Source of the DNA: Candidatus Desulfofervidus auxilii
Lineage (GTDB): Bacteria > Desulfobacterota > Desulfofervidia > Desulfofervidales > Desulfofervidaceae
Length of the DNA stretch: 64,000 bases
Assembly: GCA_030262725.1 (NCBI GenBank)
Contig: JAJSZS010000011.1
Coordinates: 1-64,000, forward strand
Direction: 5' to 3'
Position numbers and translations under genes: made by a program. A model generated the notes under the pieces. It made no database searches, had not been told where the DNA came from, and saw only the letters and a program-made list of their open reading frames with translations. Below are positions 62,078-64,000 of the stretch, piece by piece. Positions within the stretch are counted from its first letter, which is position 1. Every line of letters starts with the position of its first letter.

Positions 62078-62841
62078 TATCCAAACCTTCCTGTAATATA
62101 ATCTTCTGTCTGTTTTTCTTTTGGTTTTGTAAATATCTCTTCTGTTGTGCCTACTTCAATAAGACTTCCCATATAAAAAAAGGCTGTATAGTCAGAAACA
62201 CGAGCTGCCTGCTGCATATTATGAGTAACAATAATAATGGTATATTTTTCTTTAAGTTTATGTATTAATTCCTCTATTTTTTGGGTAGCAATGGGATCTA
62301 AGGCAGAACATGGTTCATCCATAAGCAACACCTCTGGCTCAATCGCTAATGCACGAGCAATACAAAGCCTTTGTTGCTGCCCTCCAGAGAGAGAAAGTGC
62401 TGATTTCTTAAGTCTATCTTTCACTTCATCCCAAAGGGCAACTGCTTTAAGACTTTCCTCTACTTTGGCTGCAATCTCAGCCTTATTTCTCCATCCATTT
62501 ATCTTCAACCCATAAGCTATGTTTTCAAAAACAGACTTGGGCAAGGGATTTGGTTTTTGAAATACCATACCTACCCTTCTCCTTACCTCTGTTACATTTA
62601 TATTTTTGTCATAGATGTTTTTTCCATCTAAAAGCACTTTTCCTTCTACTCTAGCCCCTGGAATAAAATCATTCATCCTGTTTAAACATCTAATAAATGT
62701 GCTCTTTCCACAACCTGAAGGGCCAATTAAGGCAGTAACTTTATTCTCTGGAAATTTAAGTGAAATATTCTTTATTGCACAGAAATCTCCATAATAAAAG
62801 CTTAGATTTTCAGTAGCTATCTTTATTTTCATCTTGGCCAT
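62077..62841 (-). CDS. pstB: Phosphate ABC transporter ATPase PstB
   Basis: A 254-residue ABC ATPase that powers phosphate uptake through PstCA. Walker A is GPSGCGKST, the signature LSGGQQQR and Walker [14 protein letters not shown], followed by [12 protein letters not shown]. The start lies 13 bp inside phoR. It is on the opposite strand from pstCA, so its expression is separate. Confidence 0.95.
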   Translation of the reverse strand: MAKMKIKIATENLSFYYGDFCAIKNISLKFPENKVTALIGPSGCGKSTFIRCLNRMNDFIPGARVEGKVLLDGKNIYDKNINVTEVRRRVGMVFQKPNPLPKSVFENIAYGLKINGWRNKAEIAAKVEESLKAVALWDEVKDRLKKSALSLSGGQQQRLCIARALAIEPEVLLMDEPCSALDPIATQKIEELIHKLKEKYTIIIVTHNMQQAARVSDYTAFFYMGSLIEVGTTEEIFTKPKEKQTEDYITGRFG

Positions 62842-64000
62842 TTAACAAAAAATGTGGAACCTTTCCCTAATTCGCTTTCTGCCCAAACTTCACCACCATG
62901 AGCCTCAACAATATGTTTTACAATAGAAAGCCCTAGCCCTGTACTACCTGATGCCCTAGAGCGTTCTTTATTTACTCGGTAAAAACGCTCAAAAATGCGA
63001 GTTAAATCCTTTTTTGGAATACCTATGCCTGTATCACTGACTTTTATAATCATAAATCTACCCTGTTCTTCAGCGTTTATTTCAATTTTACCTTTTTCTG
63101 TATACTTTAATGCATTATCAATAAGATTATTAAAAACCTGCCTTGCCCGTTCTTCATTTGCCCATATAGTTTGAGTATCTTTTATTTTTAATTCAATTTT
63201 AATATCTTTTCTTTTTACCTTCTCCTTAAATGTCTCAATTGTTTCTTCAATCAATTCTTTTAAAGAAACATGTTCTTTTTTAAGGCGAAAGCCCTCACTT
63301 TCAATTGTAGAAAGCTCAATTAGATCATGAGTTAATTTAATTAAAAAATCTGTATGTTTTAGAATAATAGAGGAAAATTCTTTTATTTTTTCTATGTCTT
63401 CTTCATATAACAGTGTCTCTGCATATCCCTTGATGCTAGTAAGAGGAGTACGCAATTCATGTGAGACATTGGCAACAAAGTCGCGTCTCATCCTTTCAAG
63501 CCTCTTTAAATGGGTAATATCATAAAATATGGCAATGCTACCAATAGTTTTTGTATTATGTTTTATCCCGCAAAGATGGACTTCAAAGACCCTTTCTTTA
63601 GGATGAAAAAGGACAAGCTCTATAGACAATCTTTCTTTTCCCTTTATTACTTCCTCAATCCCCTTAACTAATTTTTCATCCCGCAAAATTTCTATAGAAC
63701 TTTTCCCTATTTCTACTTTTGGAAAAAGCAATTTAAAAGTATCGTTATAAAGTACAATCTCTCCATTTTTATCAGTAACCACAATCCCTTCATAAATGCT
63801 TTTTAAAATGGTCTCTAAATAACCCTTTTCTTGATTTAGTTGACTTATGTATTGCTCAACCGTCCTTGCCAAGTCATCAATGGTATAGGCAAGTATACCT
63901 ATCTCATTTTTAGGATAAATGCCTATCCTCTTTTTAAAATCTCCCTTAGCCATAGCTGTAGCTGTTTCTGTAATCTTTTTAATAGGTCTAGCAAAACTAT
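62829..64000 (-). CDS. phoR: Phosphate sensor histidine kinase, PhoR-like, N-terminus beyond window
   Basis: At least 390 residues; the frame stays open to the window edge, reading [20 protein letters not shown] before the first Met at 63953, so it is cut off. A HAMP domain leads into a PAS domain ([20 protein letters not shown]-type segment), HisKA with [14 protein letters not shown] (the phospho-acceptor His) and HATPase with [16 protein letters not shown] and [19 protein letters not shown]. With PhoU and PstB it forms the phosphate sensor module. A PhoB gene would be expected beyond the end. Confidence 0.88.
   Translation of the reverse strand, partial: SFARPIKKITETATAMAKGDFKKRIGIYPKNEIGILAYTIDDLARTVEQYISQLNQEKGYLETILKSIYEGIVVTDKNGEIVLYNDTFKLLFPKVEIGKSSIEILRDEKLVKGIEEVIKGKERLSIELVLFHPKERVFEVHLCGIKHNTKTIGSIAIFYDITHLKRLERMRRDFVANVSHELRTPLTSIKGYAETLLYEEDIEKIKEFSSIILKHTDFLIKLTHDLIELSTIESEGFRLKKEHVSLKELIEETIETFKEKVKRKDIKIELKIKDTQTIWANEERARQVFNNLIDNALKYTEKGKIEINAEEQGRFMIIKVSDTGIGIPKKDLTRIFERFYRVNKERSRASGSTGLGLSIVKHIVEAHGGEVWAESELGKGSTFFVKWPR

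Noticed and set aside
62829-63953. PhoR starting at the Met at 63953
   Set aside because: The frame continues upstream with a clear HAMP sequence to the window edge, so the true start lies outside.

Overview
The window is AT-rich, about two thirds A+T, and reads as the chromosome of an anaerobic Gram-negative bacterium, most likely a sulfate reducer of the Desulfobacterota, possibly thermophilic. The evidence is a complete Qrc menaquinone reductase operon, an oxygen-sensitive class III ribonucleotide reductase with its activase, lipopolysaccharide heptose genes, a type IV pilus assembly operon, sigma-54 regulation and PEP synthase. The species cannot be named from the sequence alone.

Layout. 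0-1.6 kb: a small CRISPR array (six repeats, no cas genes in view) and a PIN-type toxin-antitoxin pair. 1.7-10.4 kb: a leftward run of housekeeping genes (kinase/ATPase fusion, pgpA, cinA, thpR, recA, alaS) preceded by an ArsR-type regulator and a TauE/SafE permease. 10.5-15.1 kb: an accessory island holding a decayed AAA ATPase, a membrane protein joining a LigA Ia-like domain to an Mrr nuclease, a HEPN ribonuclease gene split by a frameshift, a HepT-like scrap and an orphan lipoprotein. 15.2-19.1 kb: nrdD, interrupted by an intein and preceded by two NrdR boxes, then nrdG. 19.1-25.3 kb: an operon of universal stress proteins, a permease and a response regulator, apparently driven from a sigma-54 promoter with two upstream dyads, next to its likely kinase and NtrC-type activator. 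25.3-29.7 kb: clpB and recJ. 29.7-33.1 kb: treT and a fused otsA-otsB, giving two trehalose routes. 33.2-38.1 kb: LPS heptose genes, a Trm112-like protein, a Yip1 protein and ppsA. 38.1-52.5 kb: a leftward series pilMNOPQ, a formyltransferase-like gene, hyuA, hyuB, a DUF4412 protein, ndk, mutS and an amidase. 52.6-57.6 kb: qrcABCD. 57.7-64 kb: a phosphate-starvation region with a porin, pstC and pstA, a second PIN toxin-antitoxin pair, then phoU, pstB and a truncated phoR on the other strand.

How the parts work together. Qrc would pass electrons from periplasmic hydrogen or formate oxidation to menaquinone for sulfate respiration. The phosphate region carries divergent 11-bp Pho-type repeats serving the porin and pstCA, while pstB, phoU and phoR converge from the far side. 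The sigma-54 activator gene lies just upstream of the stress operon it probably switches on. The most unusual material is the accessory island at 10.5-15.1 kb, where the LigA Ia-TM-Mrr protein and the HEPN protein are divergently arranged around mirrored TTGACA boxes and may form an undescribed defence pair.
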